This document shows positions 26,459-33,338 of a stretch of DNA of 64,000 bases, piece after piece. Both the position numbers and the translations under genes were made by a program. Under the pieces are notes generated by a model, which was not told where the DNA came from, did no database searches, and saw only the letters and a list, made by a program, of their open reading frames with translations. The DNA comes from Xanthobacteraceae bacterium (GTDB lineage: Bacteria; Pseudomonadota; Alphaproteobacteria; Rhizobiales; Xanthobacteraceae). Position 1 is the first letter of the stretch. Every line of letters begins with the position of its first letter. Location: positions 202,170-266,169 of the forward strand of contig JARBUD010000007.1 of the NCBI GenBank assembly GCA_029239875.1. The letters are read 5' to 3'.

Positions 26459-26896
26459 TCAGACCTCGCCGGCGCGGAATGTCCACAGGGCGTTGCCGGT
26501 GTAGTGCCAGAGCACGAGCAGGCCGGTGACGAGGATCTGCGCCGGCAGATAGGGCGCGCCGAGCGGGCCGGTGAGCAGCGTCATCAGCGCCGCGTTGATG
26601 ACGAGACCGATGCCGGCGATGAGGAAGAACTTGGTCATCGCCTCGTGGTGCGGCTTATGCGAGCGGAAAACGATGCGGCGGCTGAGCTGGTAGTTGGTCA
26701 GGCCGCCGACGAGGAAGCCGGCGGTCGAGCCCACCACCGGCCCAGCGAGCCCGCTTTGCACGAGGGAGATCAGCACGGCGTAATGGGCGAGCGTGCCGAT
26801 GCCGCCGAGCGCGGCAAACAGCAGGAGATGGCGCAGGCGAGCAACCAGCGCCGACCAGCGGCCTTCTGCTCCGCCTCCCCGCACCAAGCTCATCAT
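26459..26896 (-). CDS. GtrA-family membrane protein (lipid-linked sugar flippase)
   Basis: 145-residue protein with four transmembrane helices: HLLLFAALGGIGTLAHYAVL, GPVVGSTAGFLVGGLTNYQL, a third at about 90-112 (FFLIAGIGLVINAAL) and a fourth at about 118-138 (AQILVTGLLVLWHYTGNAL). TNYQLSRRIVF and NALWTFR are the GtrA signatures. GtrA proteins move polyprenyl-phosphate-linked sugars across the inner membrane. It follows the GT39 gene by 11 bp in an operon with a GtrB-like transferase. GAGGGA precedes the tandem ATGs at 26896/26893. Confidence 0.9.
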   Translation of the reverse strand: MMSLVRGGGAEGRWSALVARLRHLLLFAALGGIGTLAHYAVLISLVQSGLAGPVVGSTAGFLVGGLTNYQLSRRIVFRSHKPHHEAMTKFFLIAGIGLVINAALMTLLTGPLGAPYLPAQILVTGLLVLWHYTGNALWTFRAGEV

Positions 26897-26907
26897 GCTT
26901 AAATCCC

Positions 26908-28665
26908 TCACGGTTTCGCCTTGGCGACCTGCGGGCCGTCGTCCTTCAGCGATACCGCCGGCGCGTTGAGGTCGAAGCCGGGAGTGCCCTTGCCGGACGG
27001 CAGCGGCGCGGCGACCGGGGGATGGTGCAGGCGCATGTCCACCGCCATGGCGATCGGAATGCCCATCCGGCTCACCGTCGCATAGGTCAGGCCCGCCGCG
27101 TCGTCGCAGCCGACATTGCGGGCGGCGAAGAAGAAGTCCGCCTGGTCCCAATCGTCGACCATGTCGAAATTCGGTCCCAGATAGGTCGAGACCTGTACGT
27201 CCTCGGCGCAGACTGCGACCTTGTAATGGCGCCCGGGCGGCTGACCCTCCTGCTCCACACCGTGGCGCAGCGCCAGAGCTGCCTCGCGCAGGCCGGTCGA
27301 CCAGTAGTCGCCCTCGAAACGGCCCCAGGCGCCTTCGGTGCCGCCGACGAGCTGGTTATAGGCGACGTATTCGTAGGGGTGCATGCGCAGGAAGGTGGTG
27401 GCGTTAAAGGTGACAATCGCCAGCGCAGCGGTGGCGAAGCCGAGGCCGAGCACGCGCGAGCGCCGCCACAGGTGGCGCCACGCCGCCTGCAGGCCGAGCG
27501 CGGCCAGCACCGTCACCGGCGGCAGCACGAAGAGGAAATGGCGGATGCCGTTATAGAGCGGCGGATCGTCGGTGAGCGTGAAGACGACCGGCACGAGGAC
27601 CGCCAGCAGCAGCGGCAGATAGCCGATCAGCCGCCGCGGATGAAGCTGCGTCGCCTGCGCGGCGCGATGGGCGAGCGCGATCCGTACCCCCGAGATGACG
27701 GCCATCGCCAGCGCCGCGACGAGGCCCAGCAGCGTGATCTCCGGCAGCTTGATCAGCAGATATTCCGACATATAGGTCGGTGGGACCTGCCCGATCGGCA
27801 GCAGCTTGCCGTTGAACAGCGTGCTGAGGTCGAAGGTGAAATTGTTGAACGCCCCCATCGCCACGAACAGGTTGGTCGGCGGCAGCATCGACCAGGGCCA
27901 CGCGAGCGCAGTGATGGCGAAGGAGACCGCCGCGGCGGCGACGAGGCGCGGCAGCACCCGCAGCGGCAGGCGGATGTCGCGGAACACCAGCGTCGCGGCG
28001 GCGATGGTCAGCACGAGGTAAAACACCGCAAACACGCCGCCGACGCGCAGGCCGAGGGCGCAACCGATGGAGACGCCGAGCCCGAGCGCGGTGCGCCAGC
28101 TCGGCGCCGCCGGCAGCTGCACCACCCAGGCGGTGATGAAATAGAGACTCCACGCCATGGCGGCGGCAAAGGGCACGTCCTTGGTGTGAGTGAACATCGC
28201 CCCGCCATACATGCCGGTGAAGGCCAGCATGAGTACGGCGAGGATGCCCGCCTTCTCGCCGCCGAGCAGCTTAGCGAGGCGCCACACCCCGATGAGGCCA
28301 ACGAGGCCGAAGCCGGCGGAGAGTAGATGCCGCCACTCGTAGAGCGGCAGCGGCACATAGGGCTCGAGCCCGGCCGCGATCAGGTCGAACAGTCCGCCAT
28401 AGAGATAGAGGTTGATGTAGTGGAAGGCCCGGTTGTCGGTGAAGCCGCTGGCGTACCAGGCGAGCAGCAGCTGCCCATAGGTGTGCTGCACCGGCTCGTC
28501 ATTGCTGATGCCGTAATCGCGGAAGCTCAGCACGATCCAGGCGGCGATGACGGCGAACAGGCCGATGCTGGCGACGCGCCAGAGCACCGCGGAGCGCCAG
28601 GCGCGCCCCATGAGGAGGGCGGGCCATTCGGCCGCCGCGGGAGAAGCGGATATGCGGGAGCTCAC
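26908..28665 (-). CDS. Family 39-type (PMT/ArnT-like) membrane glycosyltransferase
   Basis: 585-residue multi-spanning protein, about 11-12 helices, with a large C-terminal extracytoplasmic part. The first loop FRDYGISNDEPVQHTYGQLLLAWY carries the D-E pair expected for GT-C enzymes, and GGAMFTHTKDVPFAAAMAWSLYFI matches the second conserved loop. It should transfer a sugar from a polyprenyl-phosphate donor to a periplasmic acceptor. The start is the GTG at 28665, which overlaps the stop of the upstream GT2 gene (GTGA); upstream in-frame residues are antisense. The acceptor is unknown. Confidence 0.88.
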   Translation of the reverse strand: MSSRISASPAAAEWPALLMGRAWRSAVLWRVASIGLFAVIAAWIVLSFRDYGISNDEPVQHTYGQLLLAWYASGFTDNRAFHYINLYLYGGLFDLIAAGLEPYVPLPLYEWRHLLSAGFGLVGLIGVWRLAKLLGGEKAGILAVLMLAFTGMYGGAMFTHTKDVPFAAAMAWSLYFITAWVVQLPAAPSWRTALGLGVSIGCALGLRVGGVFAVFYLVLTIAAATLVFRDIRLPLRVLPRLVAAAAVSFAITALAWPWSMLPPTNLFVAMGAFNNFTFDLSTLFNGKLLPIGQVPPTYMSEYLLIKLPEITLLGLVAALAMAVISGVRIALAHRAAQATQLHPRRLIGYLPLLLAVLVPVVFTLTDDPPLYNGIRHFLFVLPPVTVLAALGLQAAWRHLWRRSRVLGLGFATAALAIVTFNATTFLRMHPYEYVAYNQLVGGTEGAWGRFEGDYWSTGLREAALALRHGVEQEGQPPGRHYKVAVCAEDVQVSTYLGPNFDMVDDWDQADFFFAARNVGCDDAAGLTYATVSRMGIPIAMAVDMRLHHPPVAAPLPSGKGTPGFDLNAPAVSLKDDGPQVAKAKP

Positions 28666-29711
28666 GAGGCGAAACCGTCCGGCACGAGCGAGGGGACATG
28701 CCGGTCGCCGGCATGAGCGGAAAGAGATTGGGCGGAAGGAGGAAGAGCGGCAGGAGGCGCGAAGCCGACCTCGTCGGCGACGAGGTAGAGCGGGCGGTGC
28801 TTCACCTCGGTGAAGATGCGCCCGACATATTCGCCGATGACGCCGAGGCTGATGAGCTGCACACCGGAGACGAACAGCATGCTCACCATGATGGTCGGGA
28901 AGCCCGGCGTGCGCACGCCGAGCACCAGCACCTCGCCGAGGATATAGAGCCCGTAGAGGCCGGACAGGCCGGCGAGCACGACGCCGGCCAGCGACCACAC
29001 CCGCAGCGGCACCATGGAGAAGGAGGACAGCCCGTCTATGGCGTAGCGCAGCAGGCGCAGCGTCGAGAATGAGCTGACGCCGCCGGCGCGCTCGGCTACT
29101 TCGAACTCGATCTCCTCCTGGCGGAAGCCGACCCAGCTGGTGATGCCCTTCATGAAGCGGTTGCGCTCCGGCAGGGCGTTGATGGCGTCGACCACGCGGC
29201 GGTCGAACAGGCGGAAGTCGCCCGCCCCTTCCGGGATGTCGACCTCGCAGAGCGCGCGAAAGAAATGATAGAAGCCGCGAGTGAACAGGCGCCGGCCGAG
29301 CGGATCGGTGGCGCGCGAGCGGCGCACCGCGATGACCATCTGCGCGCCATCCTGCCAGCGCTCGATCATCTGCGGGATGACTTCGGGCGGATGCTGCAGA
29401 TCGGAATCCATCAGCACCACGACGTCGCCCACGGCGGCGCGCAAGCCCGCGGCCATCGCCGATTCCTTACCGAAGTTGCGGGCGAAGCGCAGCGCCTTGA
29501 CGGCGGGGTCGCGGCGGCCCAACTCCACCAGCATATCGAAGCTGGCGTCGCGGCTGCCGTCGTCGACGAAGATGAACTCGCGCTGCGTGCCCGGATAGGC
29601 ATTCAGCACGGCGCTCAGCCGAGCGTGCAGCGCCTCGAGGCAGCTCGCCTCGTTATAGACGGGGACGACGACCGATATCAGGCGGAGTGACCTTGGGTAA
29701 GAATTCGTCAT
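28662..29711 (-). CDS. GtrB/DPM1-type polyprenyl-phosphate glycosyltransferase (GT2)
   Basis: 349-residue enzyme. The cytoplasmic GT2 domain (about 10-230) has LISVVVPVYNEASCLEALH, FIFVDDGSRDASF, the catalytic MDSDLQHPPEVIPQMI and FRLFDRRVVDAINALPERNRFMKG. Two transmembrane helices follow (about 240-265 and 275-300), containing GVIGEYVGRIFTEVKHRPLYLV, the classic GtrB/ArnC end, plus a Pro/Ala-rich tail. It should make undecaprenyl-phosphate-hexose from a nucleotide sugar. First gene of the GT2-GT39-gtrA operon; the 4-nt GTGA overlap with GT39 indicates coupling. Confidence 0.92.
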   Translation of the reverse strand: MTNSYPRSLRLISVVVPVYNEASCLEALHARLSAVLNAYPGTQREFIFVDDGSRDASFDMLVELGRRDPAVKALRFARNFGKESAMAAGLRAAVGDVVVLMDSDLQHPPEVIPQMIERWQDGAQMVIAVRRSRATDPLGRRLFTRGFYHFFRALCEVDIPEGAGDFRLFDRRVVDAINALPERNRFMKGITSWVGFRQEEIEFEVAERAGGVSSFSTLRLLRYAIDGLSSFSMVPLRVWSLAGVVLAGLSGLYGLYILGEVLVLGVRTPGFPTIMVSMLFVSGVQLISLGVIGEYVGRIFTEVKHRPLYLVADEVGFAPPAALPPSAQSLSAHAGDRHVPSLVPDGFAS

Positions 29712-29736
29712 GACGTCACGCCAGATTTACTTCCGC

Positions 29737-29755
29737 ACCTGCCGGAGCGGCAGGT
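29737..29755. promoter_or_regulatory. Perfect inverted repeat in divergent promoter region
   Basis: ACCTGCCG-GAG-CGGCAGGT, an 8-bp perfect dyad 26 bp upstream of the GtrB-like gene and about 90 bp upstream of the YdjC gene. Position fits an operator for one or both; the binding protein is unknown. Confidence 0.4.
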
Positions 29756-29847
29756 ACCCTTGCAATCATTTAGGACGACTTCTGCTGCTCAGGAGCGCAT
29801 TATGACGTATGGGCGGATTGTGATAATTGTTAGGCTCGCTAATACCC

Positions 29848-30729
29848 GTGTATGAGTACCGCAAGGCCATAGTAGTTTGCGCTGACGATTACGGCTTAAG
29901 CATGGGCGTCTGCGATGCCATCGAGGCCCTGATCGAAAAAGGCAGGCTCTCCGCCACGGGGGCCATGACAGGGATACTTGCCTGGCGCCGGCGCGCCGAA
30001 GGGCTACGGGCGCTCGTCCGCTCGCACCCAGCCGATATCGGCCTGCACTTCACCCTCACCGGACAGCGTCCGCTCTCGCCCGCGAAGGGATTAGCGAGCG
30101 ACGGCAGGCTGCCGGAGATCGGCGCGCTGGCGCTACGCGCGCTCGCCGGGGCGCTGCCGCGCGCGGCGATCCGTGACGAATTGCGCGCCCAGCTCGATGC
30201 CTTCGAGGATGAATGGGACGCGCCGCCGGACTTCCTCGATGGCCACCAGCATGCGCATGCGCTGCCCGGCATACGCGACATCGTCATCGCGGAGCTGACC
30301 GCGCGCTATGCCGGACGGCTGCCCTGGCTGCGCAACTGCTCGGAGCCGGCGGCTTGGGCACGCCGGCGTGGCGTCGGCTTCAGGAAGGCGATGATTGTCG
30401 GCACGCTAAGTGCCGGCACCGCGAAGGCGGCGGCGAAGGCGGGCATTGTCAGCAATGACAGCTTCCGCGGGCTCTACGGCTTCACACCCGAGCCGCCCTA
30501 TCGCGAGATCTTTCGCGCGGCGCTGGCGGGGCCGGGGGAGCGCGTCCTCGTCCACTGCCATCCAGGCGTGGTCGACGAGGAATTGCGCGCGCTCGACCCG
30601 CTGCTGGAGCCGCGCGAATGGGAGCTCGTCTATCTCGGCTCGGAAGCCTGCGGGGAAGATCTGGCGGCGGCCGGCGTGCGGCCGGCGCGGTTTGCCGAGA
30701 TGGGAAGCGCCTCAGCCGCGCGGAGTTGA
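29848..30729 (+). CDS. ChbG/HpnK (YdjC)-family carbohydrate or hopanoid deacetylase
   Basis: About 293-residue metal-dependent deacetylase fold. The N-terminal KAIVVCADDYGLSMGVCDAI holds the Asp-Asp metal/catalytic pair. ADIGLHFTLTGQRPLSPA supplies a His ligand, and FLDGHQHAHALPGIRDIV has the H-x-H type motif. VLVHCHPGVVDEELRALDPL is the conserved C-terminal segment. Relatives deacetylate N-acetyl sugars (ChbG) or hopanoid intermediates (HpnK). GTG at 29848 is preferred because the homologous region begins almost at once, but a TTG at 29827 with GGCGGA upstream is possible. Divergent from the glycosyltransferase operon, it may act on the same glycan; that is inference. Confidence 0.82.
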   Translation: MYEYRKAIVVCADDYGLSMGVCDAIEALIEKGRLSATGAMTGILAWRRRAEGLRALVRSHPADIGLHFTLTGQRPLSPAKGLASDGRLPEIGALALRALAGALPRAAIRDELRAQLDAFEDEWDAPPDFLDGHQHAHALPGIRDIVIAELTARYAGRLPWLRNCSEPAAWARRRGVGFRKAMIVGTLSAGTAKAAAKAGIVSNDSFRGLYGFTPEPPYREIFRAALAGPGERVLVHCHPGVVDEELRALDPLLEPREWELVYLGSEACGEDLAAAGVRPARFAEMGSASAARS

Positions 30730-31143
30730 GCCGGGAGCGGGCGGATCGACGGTGACGAGGCGGCCTTCCTCGGCCTTGTAGTAGTACTGGCTGGCGACGA
30801 GCCACCCCTTCAGCGGCCGCAGCGGCGGAATGCAGGTCAGCAGCATGAGCGGCAGCGTGGTCACCAGATGCACCCAATAGGGCGCTTGGAACGCCACTTC
30901 GAGCCACAGGCCGAACAGCACTGACGGCACGCAGACGAAGCACATGACGAAGAAGGCCGGGCCGTCCGCCGGGTCGGCGAAGGAATAATCGAGGCCGCAG
31001 ACCTCGCAGCGCGGCGCCAGCTTGAGGAAGCCATCGAACAGCTTGCCCTGGCCGCAACGCGGGCAACAGCCGCGGATGCCGCACTCGAAGGGCGACAGCC
31101 TGGGATAGTCGTGGGCGGTCTCAGTCGGGCTCCGGGCAAGCAT
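30712..31143 (-). CDS. DUF983 membrane protein
   Basis: 143 residues. An N-terminal zinc-ribbon-like part has CGIRGCCPRCGQGKLFDGFLKLAPRCEVCGLDYS with paired C-x2-C motifs, followed by two transmembrane helices (about 68-88 and 92-110) and the conserved KGWLVASQYYYKA tail. This is the usual DUF983 layout. The family is widespread in Alphaproteobacteria, often near respiratory-oxidase genes, but no function is established. The 3' end overlaps the YdjC gene by 18 bp, tail to tail. Confidence 0.88.
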   Translation of the reverse strand: MLARSPTETAHDYPRLSPFECGIRGCCPRCGQGKLFDGFLKLAPRCEVCGLDYSFADPADGPAFFVMCFVCVPSVLFGLWLEVAFQAPYWVHLVTTLPLMLLTCIPPLRPLKGWLVASQYYYKAEEGRLVTVDPPAPGSTPRG

Positions 31144-31193
31144 GGCAGCGTCTCCTGAATGCCATCAATATATGGAATTGAAAGCATACAATG

Positions 31194-31213
31194 TCAATAC
31201 AATGAAGTATTGA
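31194..31213. promoter_or_regulatory. Inverted repeat upstream of DUF983 gene
   Basis: TCAATAC-AATGAA-GTATTGA, a perfect 7-bp dyad in an AT-rich block 51 bp upstream of the DUF983 start. Candidate repressor or activator site. Confidence 0.5.
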
Positions 31214-31293
31214 CTGCATATTGAATGTATATCGATGGGAGGAGTGTCTCCGCGAAAGGACTGAGGGATTCAGACGTGCCTGTCCGCCGGCAC

Positions 31294-31399
31294 CACCTCA
31301 TCCTGAGGTGCCGCCGCAGGCGGCCTCGAAGGATGGTCGTCCGGGGGCGCCGTAACGACCATCCTTCGAGGCTCGCTCCGCTCGCACCTCAGGATGAGG
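31294..31399. repeat. Palindromic repeat, family A, second full copy
   Basis: Begins CACCTCATCCTGAGGTGC and ends GCACCTCAGGATGAGG. Inner arms are GGCCTCGAAGGATGGTCGT and ACGACCATCCTTCGAGGC. It has the same building blocks as 5568-5684, but here the CCTCATCCTGAGGTG units are outermost and the CCTCGAAGGATG units inside, the reverse nesting. Confidence 0.9.
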
Positions 31400-31686
31400 G
31401 CGGTCGATGGAATAGTTTGTCGTGAAGGCACTCTCCCTCGCATGGGCGGGTGGACGCGCGAGAGAGTCCCCATACGGATTACTCCCGCGAGCGCCCCTAA
31501 GAAAATCGCACACGATCTAATCGCTATCGATCATTCGCATGCCAGTCATGCGCAATTGTGCATCGTCATCGATTAAGTCGTATGCGATACATATTTCCAC
31601 ACCGGGCCGGCAAGCACCGCCGGCCACCAGATCCACCGACCTCGGACCCGATAGCGGGGCGAGGGTCGAAACCAGGAGAGACCACA

Positions 31687-31935
31687 ATGACCAAGACCAG
31701 CACCGCCGCCATCCTGTCGGCCTTCATCTCCCTCGTCGCCTTCTCCGGCGCCCATGCGGCGGAAGTCCGCGATCCGGCGGAAGTCGCGGGCTACAAAGCC
31801 GCCATCGCCAGCGCCCACGGCTTCAAGGCCCCGGAACTCGTCGAAGGCCGCAACGCCGCGGTGACCGTTACGAACGGCGCCGCCGCCAATGCGGAGCGCG
31901 CCATCGAGAACGCCGAGCGTCAGGTCCGCCGCTGA
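31687..31935 (+). CDS. Small secreted protein of unknown function
   Basis: 82 residues with a clear Sec signal peptide: MTKTSTAAILSAFISLVAFS, then AHAAE with likely cleavage after AHA (about residue 24). The mature part is about 58 residues, charged and helical (DPAEVAGYKAAIASAHGFK, AERAIENAERQVRR), with no cysteines. I do not recognise a named family. ATG at 31687 is preceded by AGGAGAGACCACA, a good ribosome binding site. A strong hairpin follows 50 bp after the stop. Confidence 0.75.
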   Translation: MTKTSTAAILSAFISLVAFSGAHAAEVRDPAEVAGYKAAIASAHGFKAPELVEGRNAAVTVTNGAAANAERAIENAERQVRR

Positions 31936-31985
31936 CGCGACGCCGGGCGGACCCGGCATCCTCCTCCCACCGCGTCCGCCTGTCG

Positions 31986-32013
31986 CGGCCCGCTCTCTCC
32001 GGAGAGCGGGCCG
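31986..32013 (+). terminator. Strong hairpin after the small secreted protein gene
   Basis: CGGCCCGCTCTC / GAGAGCGGGCCG, 12-bp perfect stem with a TCCG loop, 50 bp after the stop at 31935. No T-tract follows, so it may instead protect the transcript end. Confidence 0.6.
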
Positions 32014-32085
32014 TCACGGTAATGGGAGGGGGCGTTAACCAATTGAGGGCATCGTTTCGCAACGCCGCTAGGGCGATTCGCGCAC

Positions 32086-32310
32086 ATGAGCCTTCAGTTT
32101 GAGATGAGTAACGTCATTCCGTTCCCCGCCCGCATTGCGGCGCCCGAGCCCGAGCTCGACATCGATCTGTTCACCGCGGTGGACGTCGCCATACGCGACC
32201 TGCGCGACCTCGCCTTGCGTTTGCACGGCGACGAGACCGGCCACGAGCAGGCCCGCGAATGCCTGGAAATGCTCAGCCGTGCGCTGGAGAGTGCCCGCGC
32301 CATCGGGTGA
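32086..32310 (+). CDS. Small conserved hypothetical protein
   Basis: 74 residues, soluble, acidic. The N-terminal SNVIPFPARIAAPEPELD resembles the VIPFP-type N-terminus common in small alphaproteobacterial proteins; the rest is a helical pair (VDVAIRDLRDLALRLHGD and HEQARECLEMLSRALESA). The start may be ATG 32086 (with AGGGCG upstream) or ATG 32104 (giving MSNVIPFP). The ExoD gene converges 9 bp downstream. No function can be assigned. Confidence 0.6.
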   Translation: MSLQFEMSNVIPFPARIAAPEPELDIDLFTAVDVAIRDLRDLALRLHGDETGHEQARECLEMLSRALESARAIG

Positions 32311-32319
32311 ACCGGGCCG

Positions 32320-32976
32320 TCAGCCCAGCACGCTGTGGATGACGAAAAGCGATGCCTTTATGAAGGCCCAGACGACGCCGGACACCACGCCGAGCGAGGC
32401 GAGCGCGATCGCCATGCCGACGAGAATCCAGATCCCGTCGCGCTCCAATATGCCCAGCGCCATGATGCAGATGGCGAGCGCCGGCATCATGTTGCCGAGC
32501 GGAATGGGCAGCACCAGCACCACGGCCAGAACGAAGCACACCAGTCCGACGACATATTCCGCCGGCGGATGCGCCAGCGCCCCGAGACGCGGCCGAAGCA
32601 GGCGCTCGGCTTTGGCGAGCCAGGGAGTCGCCTTGCCGACGAAGGCGGCGAAATCCTTCCGCGCGATGGAGCGGCGGGCGATGATCGGCGGCAGCCAGGG
32701 CGCACGGCCGAGCGCGAGCTGCGCCGCCAGGAACACCAGCGGCGCGCCCAGCACCGACGAGGTGCCGGGAGGCGTCGGCAGCACATTGGGGAGCGCGAAG
32801 ATCAGCATCAGCGGCCCGAAGGCGCGCTCCTGCATCGCCTTCAGGAAATCGCCCACCGCGATGCGATCGCGCGTCGGATCATTGGCGATCCGGGTCAGCA
32901 CCTCGGATAGCCGAGACGCATCGTGCAGCCCGCCGGACGGATCGGCGCTCTCGTCGGTCGGCGAATTGGACAGCAC
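32320..32976 (-). CDS. ExoD-family membrane protein
   Basis: 218-residue protein with the ExoD layout. A short N-terminal helical region (SEVLTRIAND, RIAVGDFLKAMQERAFGPLMLIFALPNVLPTPPG with the conserved P-rich turn) precedes several membrane helices (about 45-95, 140-215), including VLPIPLGNMMPALAICIMALGI. ExoD was named for a Rhizobium exopolysaccharide phenotype, but its molecular role is unclear. The start is GTG at 32976, with GGGAGGAG 11 nt upstream. No exo biosynthesis genes are nearby. Confidence 0.87.
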   Translation of the reverse strand: MLSNSPTDESADPSGGLHDASRLSEVLTRIANDPTRDRIAVGDFLKAMQERAFGPLMLIFALPNVLPTPPGTSSVLGAPLVFLAAQLALGRAPWLPPIIARRSIARKDFAAFVGKATPWLAKAERLLRPRLGALAHPPAEYVVGLVCFVLAVVLVLPIPLGNMMPALAICIMALGILERDGIWILVGMAIALASLGVVSGVVWAFIKASLFVIHSVLG

Positions 32977-33094
32977 GGCGGACGCTACTCCTCCCGGTAT
33001 TCACTCGGCGGCCCGCTGCGCGGGGCCCTCCCGCGTCAGATAGGCGCTGAATGTGACATTGGCCAGAAGGAAGCGGTGATTCGCCGCCGCAGCG

Positions 33095-33187
33095 TCAGGT
33101 CCAGCTGAACAGGAAGGCGCCCACCGCGATCAGAAGGATCACCACCGCGGCGATCGAGTGCTTCATCGTCCAGTCATGCATCGTCAC
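33095..33187 (-). CDS. Tiny single-span membrane protein
   Basis: Open frame of about 30 codons starting at GTG 33187 (or 28 from ATG 33181): MHDWTMKHSIAAVVIL, then LIAVGAFLFSWT and stop. It is one clean transmembrane helix with a charged N-terminal end. GGGGGGA lies 8 nt before the GTG. It stands alone in the 360-bp gap between the ExoD and Hsp70 genes; the rest of that gap shows nothing else. Similar 25-35 residue membrane peptides occur in many Hyphomicrobiales, but I cannot name the family. Confidence 0.5.
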   Translation of the reverse strand: MTMHDWTMKHSIAAVVILLIAVGAFLFSWT

Positions 33188-33338
33188 GGAAATGTCCCCC
33201 CATCTGGTCTGCGCCAAGCTGTGGCCCCTGCCGCGCGCGCCGTCAACATGATGTCAGTTGATGCCGCGGCCCGAAGCCTCTAGGAAGGCGCCCCTTTGGG
33301 CGTAGCTGCGGCGGCGCTCGACCTCGCGGGAGTTCGGC

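Larger units (their letters stand above)
31144..31686. other. 543-bp intergenic region with AT-rich promoter, operator-like dyad and repeat
   Basis: No convincing gene. From 31144 to about 31240 the DNA is unusually AT-rich for this genome and probably holds the DUF983 promoter. The middle is a family-A palindromic repeat (31294-31399). The rest (31400-31686) leads to the small secreted protein gene and shows no tRNA or conserved ORF; a 60-codon frame at 31394-31576 has no ribosome binding site. Confidence 0.6.

Noticed and set aside
31225..31513. Short ORFs over the repeat at 31294-31399
   Set aside because: Their products (for example HHLILRCRRR or RPHPEVRAERASKDGR) are translations of the palindromic repeat, a common annotation artefact.
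31420..31560. Possible tRNA or small RNA in the gap
   Set aside because: No cloverleaf, no TTCGA T-loop in correct spacing and no CCA end; only a few weak inverted repeats.
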